From assembly GCA_944325635.1 (NCBI GenBank), contig CALVBD010000001.1:62001-126000 (forward strand): a stretch of DNA of 64,000 nucleotides, read 5' to 3'. Below the pieces are notes generated by a model. The model was given only the letters and a program-made list of their open reading frames with translations, did no database searches and had not been told where the DNA came from. Shown here piece by piece: positions 17,926-26,948 of the stretch. The DNA is from Candidatus Gastranaerophilales bacterium. Lineage in GTDB: Bacteria > Cyanobacteriota > Vampirovibrionia > Gastranaerophilales > Gastranaerophilaceae. Position numbers and translations under genes: made by a program. The stretch's first letter is position 1. Each line of letters begins with the position of its first letter.

Positions 17926-18768
17926 ATGTGGGATTACTCTGAAAAAGTTATGGATCATTACAGAAATCCGCGTAATGTCGGAAAAATTGATGATGCTGAC
18001 GCTGTCGGTTCTGCAGGTTCTCTTGCCTGTGGCGACCAGTTGAAAATATATTTAAAAATAAAAAACGGAATTGTAACCGATGCGAAATTCCAGACCTTCG
18101 GCTGCGGTTCTGCTGTTGCAAGTTCAAGCATCTTGACTGAAATGATTATCGGAAAACCTATATCAGAAGTCAGAAAAATTACCAATAAAGATATTGCGGA
18201 TCAATTGGAAGGCTTGCCGCCTGAAAAAATGCACTGTTCGGTTATGGGTTATGAAGCCCTGGAAGACGCCCTTCAGGGTTATGAAGATTATCAGGATCTT
18301 GAAGATATCAGAGCAGATGAAGAAAAGAAACAGAAGATTGTATGCACATGCTTTGGTGTAACCGAGAATGTTATCTGGGATGCTATTAAACAAAACGGAC
18401 TTAAAACAGTTGAAGAAATTACAAATTACACAAAAGCCGGCGGTGCCTGCGGAAAATGCAGAGGTCTTATTCAGGATATTATAGATACTTACTATAAAAA
18501 AGAAGAAAGTCAGAAAACAGAAGGGCTTTCGCCTGCGCAAAAAATCTTAAAAATAAATACAATAATAGAAAAACAAATTTCTCCGGAACTTCAAAAAGAC
18601 GGCGGGGATATTACCCTTGTTGATATTGACGGAAACAAGGTTTATGTCAAACTCCGCGGAAAGTGTTCAGGTTGTAAAAATTCAACGCTTACGCTGAAAG
18701 CTTTTGTCGAAACTTCTTTGAGAGAGGCTGTAAGTAAAGATATTGAGGTTATAGAGGTAGGTGCATAA
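17926..18768 (+). CDS. nifU: Three-domain Fe-S scaffold NifU
   Basis: 280 residues in the full NifU layout. An IscU-like domain has cluster ligands C35, C60 and C104 and Asp next to C35 (ACGD). A central BFD-like [2Fe-2S] domain has CTCFGV and CGKCRG. A C-terminal Nfu domain (about 205-280) has CSGC. It receives sulfur from NifS, with which it shares the TAATG stop-start overlap, so the two are translationally coupled. The pair is probably the housekeeping Fe-S system here, as in many anaerobes, and not tied to nitrogen fixation: no nif structural genes are visible. AAGGAAAT precedes the ATG. Confidence 0.96.
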   Translation: MWDYSEKVMDHYRNPRNVGKIDDADAVGSAGSLACGDQLKIYLKIKNGIVTDAKFQTFGCGSAVASSSILTEMIIGKPISEVRKITNKDIADQLEGLPPEKMHCSVMGYEALEDALQGYEDYQDLEDIRADEEKKQKIVCTCFGVTENVIWDAIKQNGLKTVEEITNYTKAGGACGKCRGLIQDIIDTYYKKEESQKTEGLSPAQKILKINTIIEKQISPELQKDGGDITLVDIDGNKVYVKLRGKCSGCKNSTLTLKAFVETSLREAVSKDIEVIEVGA

Positions 18769-19973
18769 TGGACAATAAATTAATTTACCTTGATAATAAC
18801 GCGACTACACGCATAGATGATAAAGTGCTTGAGGCTATGCTTCCGTACATGAAAGAATATTACGGCAACCCTTCAAGCATGTATGAGTTCGCGAAAGAAC
18901 CTGCACGTGCGATGAAAGAGGCTCGCGGAAAATTAAAAGATTTCTTTAACGCAGCAAACGAAAAAGAGATTATATTTACCTCCTGCGGGTCGGAAAGTGC
19001 TAATATGGCAATCCGCGGCGTTCTTAATATGAATAAAAATAAAAAACATATTATTACGACAAAAGTTGAACACCCTTGTGTTTTGAATTTATATCAAACC
19101 TTGGAAAAAGAAGGATATGCGGTTGATTATATCGGTGTAAATTCAAATGGTGAACTTGATTTAGCACAGCTGGAAGATGCAATCCATTACGATACCGCGC
19201 TTGTGTCAATTATGTACGCCAATAACGAAACAGGTGTAATTAATCCGATACAAAAGATTTCTGAAATTATCAAAAAACGTAATCCGCAGACAAAATTCTT
19301 TGTTGATGCTGTCCAGGTTGCAGGAAAAATTCCTATTGATGTTCAGGAGCTTGGCGTTGATTTACTGGGAATTTCTGGACACAAATTCCACGCGCCTAAA
19401 GGTGTCGGAGCGCTTTACTGCAACTCCAAAACCATAATTACACCGCTAATTATCGGCGGACATCAGGAACGCGGGAAGCGTGCCGGAACAGAAAATGTTC
19501 CGTATATAGTAGGATTAGGCAAGGCTGCAGAAATAGCTCAGGATTTTTTGAAATATGAAGCGACCGAGGTTAAACGCCTGCGTGATAAACTTGAAACCGG
19601 TATCTTAAAAAATATTTATAACGCACGACTTAATACAGGCGCAGCGCCGAGAGTTCCTAATACTACAAATATTGGGTTTGAATATATTGAAGGTGAATTA
19701 ATTCTTCTTCACCTGAGTGATTTAGGTATCTGCGCAAGTTCAGGAAGTGCATGCACCTCCGGATCTCTAGAACCGAGCCATGTATTAAGAGCAATGAATG
19801 TTCCGTTTACAGCAATTCATGGAAGCATTCGGTTTTCTTTGAGTAAATATACAACAGAAAAAGAAATTGATTACGTGAATGAGGTTCTTCCGGGGATTAT
19901 TGAGAAAATCAGAAGCATTTCTCCTTATCAGGATGAGCTTGCAGAACTCAAAAAACAAAAACATTTTGTTTAA
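18768..19973 (+). CDS. nifS: Cysteine desulfurase NifS/IscS
   Basis: 401-residue PLP enzyme that takes sulfur from cysteine for cluster assembly. The N-terminus is YLDNNATTR; the PLP lysine is in SGHKFHAPKG (about 205), and the sulfur-carrying cysteine is in ASSGSACTSGS (about 327). The short loop after the cysteine and the AxxN features fit the NifS/IscS class rather than SufS. The start overlaps the nifU stop by one base. It probably also supplies sulfur to MnmA (60550) for tRNA 2-thiolation, as in other bacteria. Confidence 0.96.
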   Translation: MDNKLIYLDNNATTRIDDKVLEAMLPYMKEYYGNPSSMYEFAKEPARAMKEARGKLKDFFNAANEKEIIFTSCGSESANMAIRGVLNMNKNKKHIITTKVEHPCVLNLYQTLEKEGYAVDYIGVNSNGELDLAQLEDAIHYDTALVSIMYANNETGVINPIQKISEIIKKRNPQTKFFVDAVQVAGKIPIDVQELGVDLLGISGHKFHAPKGVGALYCNSKTIITPLIIGGHQERGKRAGTENVPYIVGLGKAAEIAQDFLKYEATEVKRLRDKLETGILKNIYNARLNTGAAPRVPNTTNIGFEYIEGELILLHLSDLGICASSGSACTSGSLEPSHVLRAMNVPFTAIHGSIRFSLSKYTTEKEIDYVNEVLPGIIEKIRSISPYQDELAELKKQKHFV

Positions 19974-19976
19974 AAT

Positions 19977-20006
19977 AAAAAGCCTCTTATTTTAAGAGGC
20001 TTTTTT
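19977..20006 (+). terminator. Terminator of nifU-nifS
   Basis: AGCCTCTT (19981-19988), ATTTT-like loop, AAGAGGC (19994-20000), preceded by A and followed by six T. A second foldback, AGGACTAAAGTA with TGCTTTGGTCCT (20021-20064), lies just downstream; its meaning is unknown. Confidence 0.9.
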
Positions 20007-20161
20007 ATATCTTTTTTTCTAGGACTAAAGTATTATGATTTTTTTTATCTAGTGCTTTGGTCCTGCGATTTTTGTATTATTTTTCTTTGCTTATAAATCA
20101 AGAGTGCGTTCAATGGTTTTTCTTTATAACGGGGCTTATCCTGTGCTTAAGGAGTTCAGTT

Positions 20162-21136
20162 ATGAAGAAATTAATCTTACTTATTGCATTGGTTTTATTT
20201 TTTAATACCTGCGGAACTGAAGTTTTCGCACTTACTACAACTCAGGCAACTTTAGGTAAACTTGAAGATTCACTTTTCGGGTTTCAATATAATGATGAAA
20301 CAGATTTGAAAAGATTAGAAAGGATTGAAACTTCTGTTTACGGCGCTCCTTCAAAATTATCTCAGTCGCAAAGGATTGCAAAATTAAGAAAGGACTTATC
20401 TGCTGATTTAATAGGGCAGGAGATTACACCTAGAGAAGATACTTTTGCCGAGGATTCAGACTACTGGGTTGATAATCCGCCTAAGGAAGCTTCTAATATA
20501 ACGTATCCTGCTGTTGATGAACTTGAAAAACTAGTCTTTAATAAAACTTTTCCAAAAGACGATATCACAAAAAGGTTATCAAATCTTGAAAAGAAAACCT
20601 TTAATAAAACCTACAATGATGATTTGAACACCAGAACAGAGCGCTTAAAGGCTGAATTGAAGCCGCAATCCTTTATGGATAACAGCATTGCTCAATCCTC
20701 AAATACATTTTATGATCAAAATGATGTAGTGCCGCTCGGCGGAGATTATCACATGAATAAATATATGCAGCACGACCCTTATGATTACAGCGCTTTTAAT
20801 GCTAGACAAAATGCGTTAGCCGATGAATACGAGAATAATGCTCCGCTTTTTAATCGTGAACCGAAAAAGGCTTCTCTTTCTACTGTTGAAAAGAAACTGA
20901 TGAAGCAGAATTTTAAAGATGATACCATGGAAAACCGTCTTGCGCGGGTTGAACAGTATATGTTCGGTACAGTTTTCGACAGCGATGATCAGCAAACCCG
21001 TTTGAATAGGATTTCCAGCGCATATAATGCAGAGAAATCATCCGGCAAATACGATTCAAACTCCTTTGCCAGAAATATGACAACAGGAGTTCAAATCGGA
21101 ATGCTTATATTAATGGTTCTGGCATGTATCCTTTAA
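20162..21136 (+). CDS. Exported repeat protein with LE-x-RL repeats
   Basis: 324 residues. The ATG at 20162 has AAGGAG seven bases upstream and opens a signal peptide (MKKLILLIALVLFFNTCGT, then EVFA). The mature part contains at least five copies of a unit like LEKLVFNKTFPKDDITKRL followed by a second half NLEKKTFNKTY..TRTERL, separated by a disordered middle. The C-terminus ends in one hydrophobic segment (IGMLILMVLACIL), so it may be anchored at both ends or form a periplasmic coil. I do not recognise a named family. The stop overlaps the asmA-like stop by four bases. Confidence 0.7.
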   Translation: MKKLILLIALVLFFNTCGTEVFALTTTQATLGKLEDSLFGFQYNDETDLKRLERIETSVYGAPSKLSQSQRIAKLRKDLSADLIGQEITPREDTFAEDSDYWVDNPPKEASNITYPAVDELEKLVFNKTFPKDDITKRLSNLEKKTFNKTYNDDLNTRTERLKAELKPQSFMDNSIAQSSNTFYDQNDVVPLGGDYHMNKYMQHDPYDYSAFNARQNALADEYENNAPLFNREPKKASLSTVEKKLMKQNFKDDTMENRLARVEQYMFGTVFDSDDQQTRLNRISSAYNAEKSSGKYDSNSFARNMTTGVQIGMLILMVLACIL

Positions 21137-24100
21137 TTAGCAGCTGCCGGAACAGTTTCAGCGGCTGCAGGTGCTGCGGTTTCCGCTGTCGGAGTAGAAG
21201 CTGCAGGTGTTTGTGCGGCAGGTTTTTTGAAGAGATTTTTTAATTCATTGATACTGTCTTTTGTATTTTGAATTTGAGTTTTAATATCTTCAGCAGTTTG
21301 TTTTGCCGCATTTTTTGCGTTTTCAACATTCTGTTTTACTTCTTCTTTTCTCTGTGTCTGAAGTTGTTTTAAGGCATCTGTACTCTGCTGGAGCTGTTCT
21401 TTTAAACTTCCGCCTTCAATTGCGGAGGTATCACAGACAGATAGCCATTTGAAGGATTTTGCGGAACTTTTGCTTTCAATGCCGCCGTTAAAGGTTACTT
21501 TGAAATCCTGATAATTCGTATTTCCGCCTGAGAGTGCAGGAATTTCGGATGTCCGTTCTCCTTTAGGGTTGGTTGTTAATGCGTTGATAAGATTGCCTGT
21601 CAAGGTCCCGAATTTCGGGATATAGGAGGTTAATTTTGAAACGGATAACTCTCCTACAGGACCCAGCGCCGCAACAACATCCGCGCCTAAGCGTCCGAGG
21701 ATTGTAAGGTTTGCGGTTGCATTGAGAAGGTTATATTTTCCGTAAATAAAGTATGCCATTGAAGGACCGCTTGTTTTAATGTATTCAATATCAGCCCAGC
21801 CGTTATTCAATTTCATTTTACCCGTAATAGAATCAAAGAGAGCTGTATTTTTGATAACAGGCATGTTGGTGACAGGTGTCAGTACCGTTGCAATTACTCC
21901 GTTTGACATAAGATTTTCCGCCAAAAGAAGATTTTCAAGGCGTCCGATGTTGCCGAGTGTACCGTTTTTAACCTCAAAATCAATGTCACCTTTTATGGAT
22001 TGCATCATTGCGTTTTGTGACGGAGCATATCCGTTCATCGTTAATTTAGCGTTAAATCCGAGAGTCCCGGAGAGTGCGTTTTTGAGTCCTGCTGCCCCTT
22101 CTATTGCTTTTGTCGCATTCATTGTATTTCCGTGGAAATCAATATTGGTTTTTCCGTTAATTAGGTTAAAGGCAATATCCCCGTTAACTTTGCCGTCAAA
22201 GGCGTTTCCTTTTAAGTCTTTTAGATAAAGAGTGTTATTTGCAAGGCTTATTACACTATTCAAATCGGTTGCGACAATTCCGCCTGATTTAAATTTATTA
22301 ATAGAACCTTTGCCTGACTGAATTATTACACCCAAATCCTGTGAGGTAGATTTTGACGCTGAATTTCCCGAACCTCCGCCCGATGAAGTGTTTTGCGCAG
22401 GAAGCCCTGCCATTGCAGTAATTAAGGTATCTGTATCCAGCAGTACCGCGTGGTAATCCAGATTGTTTATGATAACTCCTTTTGAAAAATTCGGGCTTAT
22501 CACAGTTTTTGCGTTCATTACTGAATTATCAATATTGATAGAAGGCGTGTTTACTGTAATTGCATTTGCGCCTAAATCAACGGTTGCATTTTTGACGGTT
22601 GTTTTTATCGTTGGGATTGAAATCGTCGGAATATCAATATTCCCGCTGAATGTCGGATTCAGCGCTGAACCGTTAAGCGTAATATGTGCTGATGCTGTGA
22701 CTTTTGAATTATTAAATCCCGGTATTGCAAAATTCAGTGCAGACGGGGTTTTTATAGTGAGTCCGTTCAGGGTTTGTTTAGTGGAAAGTTTATCCACAGC
22801 GCCCGTGACAGATAAAATATTTCCAGAAAATGCGCTGGCAGGAAGCGACGAAAGCCCGCTTATTGCAAATACGCCCGTATCATAAAGTTTCAGGGTATCG
22901 TTTGCGATTTTCATATTTGAATTAATAAGGGTGCTTTTCCCGCTAAGTTCATCTACTTTTGTTATATTAAGGTAGTTTGAAGGCGTCGCAAGCAGTTGAG
23001 CTGTTATATTCTGGGTTTTGTCATCCCCTGTAATTTTTATGTAAAGAGGCATTGTACCGCTTGCTTTAATATCTTTTCTTAAATCAGCCGGAATCATAGA
23101 ACGGATATCAGACGCGACAAGCCCGCCTTTTGCTGTTATATCAATTGCAAGTTTTTTTGTTGTGTAGTCGGAAATTTTTCCGTTAATATCAATTCTGGAA
23201 TTGTTAAAAGTTAAATATGTGTTATCAATATTAACATCCTTTGCGTCAAGTGTAACTTTTGCCTTCGGCACATTAATATTTGCCATAGGGTTATTTATTT
23301 TTATACTGTTAACGTCAACTTCCCCTTTAAATGTTTTTCCGTCAGAGGTTATATTAACTTCTGCATCTGCTAATTTAACCGCTGTATCAGACGGTTTATT
23401 TTTAATATTAATGTTGTCTGCTGTTAATTTTACTGCAGGAACGGCTTCCTTTAGTTTTCCTTTAACGGAAGCGTCAAGTGAAATTACACCTGATTTAATA
23501 TCGTTATCCTTAAGCAATCCGACCTGACCTGCTGCCGTGATTAAACCCTTTACCGGTAATTTGTCCGCTGTCAGGTGAAGGTCTGCTGTTGTATCCTGTT
23601 TCAGGGTTCCAAAAGCGTTGAGCGGCTGGTTCAGGATTGTAAAGCCGAGTTTTTTTACATTAACCATATTGTTTGAAAAATCAACGTCAGCCATGATTTT
23701 ATCAATTACAACATTGTAAAGTGCATATTTTATCATTGCATCAGGAACTTTAAAATACCCTGAGGATTCGACTTTTTTCATATCGGCTTTAACTGAAAAA
23801 TCCGCATCAAGTGAGCCTTTTGCACTTAATGTATGCAGGTCGTTGTAGTTTACGGATTGCGCGATGCTGTCCAGTACATTAAAGATATTATCAATCTTCG
23901 CATTAGATTTAAAATTAAGGTTTACGTGAGGATTTTTGCCTGTTTTAATATCTCCTTTGATAGACGTTTCTTCATCTTTTGCCGTGTAGAGCGCGGAATC
24001 TATATCAATATTTTTGCCTTTCATATTAATTAAGACATGTCCCTCCGGAAGCGGTTGCCCGTTTACGGCAAGGCTTATTTTATCAGCGTTTATAAGCCCG

Positions 24101-24969
24101 TGAAGGTGAATATCATCGAATGAACCTTCTGTAGTCACATCTGTTACAAGATTTGCAGTCAATTGATTTTTATATATTGTTTTAAATATATCAATTATAT
24201 TTATTTCAATATCAGGGGCTTCTTCGTTCTCCTCCTGCCCTGTCTGCGGGGCGAATACAAGGTCATTTAAATTAACCTCTGGCATAACTTTATTCAGAAC
24301 TTTTATGTCATAAGTGAAAGGTGTTCTGTCATCAAGGACTATTTTACCCTCAGTTGATATATTGATTTTCTTATTGATAATAAAATCTTTAACATTTAAA
24401 TGAGAGCCTTCTATGTAATATTGTTTTTTAGTTGGAATATCTTCAAATGCAATTTTGTAATTTTTAATATGAATATCAGGAAGTTTATTAGAAAGTTTCA
24501 ACCCGAGCGGAAGTCTTGTCATAGGCGCAGCAACTTCATCCGTTTCCGTATTTTCGTCAGATTCAGGGACGTAATCCTCAAGGAGGAATTTCCCGTCTTT
24601 TTTGATTTTCAGAGTCGTTGAAATTGTGTCGGTTCCAATCATATCGAGTTCGACTTTCCCCAGCAGCAGCGGGAGAAGCGAAATTTTGCCCTGAGCGTTA
24701 TCAGCCGTAAGAAATTCTTCGTTATCAGGTGTTATAGCACTCAAATGCCCGATTTTTACCCCTGCCGTAAGTTTCGGCGTTGTAATAACTTTGACGTTTT
24801 CAAATTTTACATTGAAACCTGTCGAATCTTTTATAACCTTTGTCAGGTAGTGCCCGCAGGAGGTTGCAATTCCGCCTAAAAAGAACGGTACAACCAGAAA
24901 TAATATATAAATACCTAAAATTACGGAGCCTGCAATAATCCCTGTTTTTTTCAAAATTTCCTTATTCAT
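21133..24969 (-). CDS. Giant AsmA-like (AsmA/TamB-type) envelope protein
   Basis: 1278 residues from the ATG at 24969 (MNKEILKKTG; GAGGG ten bases upstream). A single N-terminal membrane helix (about 10-32) is followed by a long periplasmic beta-rich region with many repeats of strand pairs, then an AsmA_2-like C-terminal domain (FDGKVNGDIAFNLINGKTN and LSGTLGFNAKLTMNGYAPS segments). It ends in a coiled coil (LQTQRKEEVKQNVENAKNA) and an Ala/Pro/Thr-rich tail. Such proteins form grooves for phospholipid transport to the outer membrane or help outer-membrane assembly. Its presence fits a diderm with the autotransporter at 37883. Confidence 0.85.
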   Translation of the reverse strand: MNKEILKKTGIIAGSVILGIYILFLVVPFFLGGIATSCGHYLTKVIKDSTGFNVKFENVKVITTPKLTAGVKIGHLSAITPDNEEFLTADNAQGKISLLPLLLGKVELDMIGTDTISTTLKIKKDGKFLLEDYVPESDENTETDEVAAPMTRLPLGLKLSNKLPDIHIKNYKIAFEDIPTKKQYYIEGSHLNVKDFIINKKINISTEGKIVLDDRTPFTYDIKVLNKVMPEVNLNDLVFAPQTGQEENEEAPDIEINIIDIFKTIYKNQLTANLVTDVTTEGSFDDIHLHGLINADKISLAVNGQPLPEGHVLINMKGKNIDIDSALYTAKDEETSIKGDIKTGKNPHVNLNFKSNAKIDNIFNVLDSIAQSVNYNDLHTLSAKGSLDADFSVKADMKKVESSGYFKVPDAMIKYALYNVVIDKIMADVDFSNNMVNVKKLGFTILNQPLNAFGTLKQDTTADLHLTADKLPVKGLITAAGQVGLLKDNDIKSGVISLDASVKGKLKEAVPAVKLTADNINIKNKPSDTAVKLADAEVNITSDGKTFKGEVDVNSIKINNPMANINVPKAKVTLDAKDVNIDNTYLTFNNSRIDINGKISDYTTKKLAIDITAKGGLVASDIRSMIPADLRKDIKASGTMPLYIKITGDDKTQNITAQLLATPSNYLNITKVDELSGKSTLINSNMKIANDTLKLYDTGVFAISGLSSLPASAFSGNILSVTGAVDKLSTKQTLNGLTIKTPSALNFAIPGFNNSKVTASAHITLNGSALNPTFSGNIDIPTISIPTIKTTVKNATVDLGANAITVNTPSINIDNSVMNAKTVISPNFSKGVIINNLDYHAVLLDTDTLITAMAGLPAQNTSSGGGSGNSASKSTSQDLGVIIQSGKGSINKFKSGGIVATDLNSVISLANNTLYLKDLKGNAFDGKVNGDIAFNLINGKTNIDFHGNTMNATKAIEGAAGLKNALSGTLGFNAKLTMNGYAPSQNAMMQSIKGDIDFEVKNGTLGNIGRLENLLLAENLMSNGVIATVLTPVTNMPVIKNTALFDSITGKMKLNNGWADIEYIKTSGPSMAYFIYGKYNLLNATANLTILGRLGADVVAALGPVGELSVSKLTSYIPKFGTLTGNLINALTTNPKGERTSEIPALSGGNTNYQDFKVTFNGGIESKSSAKSFKWLSVCDTSAIEGGSLKEQLQQSTDALKQLQTQRKEEVKQNVENAKNAAKQTAEDIKTQIQNTKDSINELKNLFKKPAAQTPAASTPTAETAAPAAAETVPAAAN

Positions 24970-25053
24970 AAACACATAACCCTCATTAAATTTTACATTG
25001 TTATTATAACATAAAATCAGTGAATAGGGAGTTAAGCAATATAAAATTCGCGG

Positions 25054-25127
25054 GGCAGGATGTATTTGTTTTCGAAACGATAGCGGGAGCAGGGCGGGAG
25101 CGTGTTGAGAAAATAAATACATCTGCC
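25054..25127. repeat. Long palindrome with conserved loop, family 1 copy C
   Basis: Arms 25054-25073 and 25109-25127 (one bulged base, one G-T pair) around a loop with CGATAGCGGGAGC and GCGGGAGCGTG. Located between miaA and the asmA-like gene, both on minus. Confidence 0.85.
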
Positions 25128-25217
25128 AAAATTTATTTAAAATACTATTATTCAAAGCAAACGTGCCACATTAATGGCAGGAGAAGGCATACTACTCCGG
25201 TTATTAATTGTAAGAAG

Positions 25218-26105
25218 TTATTTTTTTAATTTCTCAGGATAATGGTTCCACTTAATATTCTCATTTTTCCTGAACCATGTAAGCTGTCGTTTTGCGTAAT
25301 TCCGCGTGTTTTGCTTAAGTTTGTCTTTTGCTTCTTCAAGTGTTAATATGCCGTCAATATAGGCTATAACTTCCTGATAGCCTATTGTATAAATTATATT
25401 CGGAATTCTCCCGTGGCGGTGTAGAAGTTCTTTGGTTTCTTCTATTATCCCGTTTTCAAACATTAAATCAACACGTTTGTTTATTCTTTCATATAATTCA
25501 GGACGCGGAAAATTTATCCCTATCCATTCAACATCAAATTCAGCCTCTTTTTCTCCTTGAACTTCACTCATCGGACGTCCTGTTATATGCTGAACTTCAA
25601 GCGCACGGATAATTTTTTTCTTATCATTTGAATCAATCTTTTCCGCTGACGCAGGATCAAGTTTTTTTAATTGTTCGTAAAGTTCTGATGTTTCTTTCCC
25701 TTTTGCCGTTTCTCGAAAATTGTAATCAGGTTCGACTTTCGGAAGGTCATAGTGTTCCAGCAGAACTCTGTAATACAGGCCTGTTCCGCCTGTTATAATG
25801 GGAGTTTTTCCGCGAGAAGTGATATCTTCAATACACTTTTTTGCGTCTTGTTCATAAAGTCCTGCAGAATAATCAAATTCAGGCTCCACTATATCCATCA
25901 TATAATGCGGAATTCCATCCCGTTCTTCTATGGTAGGTTTTGCACAGGCTATGTCGAAGCCTTTATAAACAAGTCTTGAATCAGCGGATATAATTTCGCC
26001 GTCAATCCGTTTTGCAAGTTCAATTGAGTATGCAGTCTTTCCGCTAGCTGTTGCTCCGACTATCGCTATTACTTTCTTCTTCCTGTTTGTTGAATTCCTT
26101 GTCAT
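25218..26105 (-). CDS. miaA: tRNA dimethylallyltransferase MiaA
   Basis: 295 residues; adds a dimethylallyl group to A37 of tRNAs reading UNN codons. P-loop VGATASGKT, then SADSRLVYKG, IPHYMMDIV, ITGGTGLYYR and the GRPMSEVQ segment are all family hallmarks; length is normal. Its first 62 bases overlap the 3' end of the upstream membrane protein gene in another frame, and the last ~16 residues of that protein are low-complexity, so the overlap probably arose by read-on of the upstream gene. It is the last gene of the sigma-gcvPB run. MiaB itself is not in the window. Confidence 0.96.
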   Translation of the reverse strand: MTRNSTNRKKKVIAIVGATASGKTAYSIELAKRIDGEIISADSRLVYKGFDIACAKPTIEERDGIPHYMMDIVEPEFDYSAGLYEQDAKKCIEDITSRGKTPIITGGTGLYYRVLLEHYDLPKVEPDYNFRETAKGKETSELYEQLKKLDPASAEKIDSNDKKKIIRALEVQHITGRPMSEVQGEKEAEFDVEWIGINFPRPELYERINKRVDLMFENGIIEETKELLHRHGRIPNIIYTIGYQEVIAYIDGILTLEEAKDKLKQNTRNYAKRQLTWFRKNENIKWNHYPEKLKK

Positions 26106-26907
26106 AGTAAGAGAATATTAACACAACCACATAAACAAGAAAATAAAAATATGCTATCATCATTAACATATAAATTATCGGATGAAGCAGAGAAAACGTA
26201 TTTGCAAATGAAATTATAAAGTTCAGAATTGTTAAATATATAAACAACCCGATAGATTTCCAAAATCGACAAAAAATCTTTTTGATTGATTTGAATAGTG
26301 CAAGAAGCGGGTTTGACGTATTATATATTATTTCAGGCACCCATAGCATTAATAAAAATGACATAAGAGTACTTGCTGCAAGAAAGAGCATGTTCCAGGT
26401 CCCAAGTTTATAGAGTTGGTCAAGAGAAAGCGAATCGAGAAACAGTTTCATATCCTGTGGAGAAGCCATTGCACTTTTAATTTGTTCTGCCGTAAAATCA
26501 ATACTCCCGATAAAACTCATTCCGATCTTATATATGCCGATTGCAAATACTGCAAAAATAACAAGCATTATTAATGACATTCCGATAAATGACAGAAAAT
26601 ACTTTCCTATACCTGCAGGAATTTTTTTGAATAAATTCAGTAATTCTTTAGCTCTGTCTACATCAAGAATAAATTCTTTTTGTGAAAGGTCTATGGATTT
26701 TTTTACCATATAGAACCAGCCAGCACAGAATGCACCTATCATACAAAGTAAAGTTATTATTGCAGAAACAGCTTCGGGTAGAGTATCAACAACACCTTTG
26801 GCGAATGTTAGATATATTGTAATAAGCCAGATGAATAATATAAGCGGAGTAGCAAGTATTATTCCTTCATTTGTTAATCTGAACGCATTTTTAAAAAGTT
26901 TGAGCAT
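26044..26907 (-). CDS. Multi-pass membrane protein of unknown function
   Basis: 287 residues with about six hydrophobic segments: two near the N-terminus (TPLILFIWLITIYLTF, IITLLCMIGAFCAGWFY), two in the middle and two near the C-terminus. The polar loop DVDRAKELLNLFKKIP follows the second. I do not recognise the family; the layout resembles uncharacterised membrane proteins of the DUF4013/glycerophosphoryl-membrane type, without proof. TATAAT ends five bases before the ATG. The tail (EEESNSDSRSNS) overlaps the miaA start. Confidence 0.6.
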   Translation of the reverse strand: MLKLFKNAFRLTNEGIILATPLILFIWLITIYLTFAKGVVDTLPEAVSAIITLLCMIGAFCAGWFYMVKKSIDLSQKEFILDVDRAKELLNLFKKIPAGIGKYFLSFIGMSLIMLVIFAVFAIGIYKIGMSFIGSIDFTAEQIKSAMASPQDMKLFLDSLSLDQLYKLGTWNMLFLAASTLMSFLLMLWVPEIIYNTSNPLLALFKSIKKIFCRFWKSIGLFIYLTILNFIISFANTFSLLHPIIYMLMMIAYFYFLVYVVVLIFSYYDKEFNKQEEESNSDSRSNS

Positions 26908-26948
26908 AATTTATTATACCTCTTTTATTTAAAATTTTATCCCGCAAA

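Noticed and set aside
17926-19973. Nitrogen fixation gene cluster because of nifU and nifS
   Set aside because: No nitrogenase or nif assembly genes accompany them; the pair commonly serves general Fe-S assembly in anaerobes.
22380-24000. Long plus-strand open frames of 60-150 codons opposite the AsmA-like gene
   Set aside because: They are antisense shadows of a clear 1278-residue protein and have no ribosome sites or known motifs.
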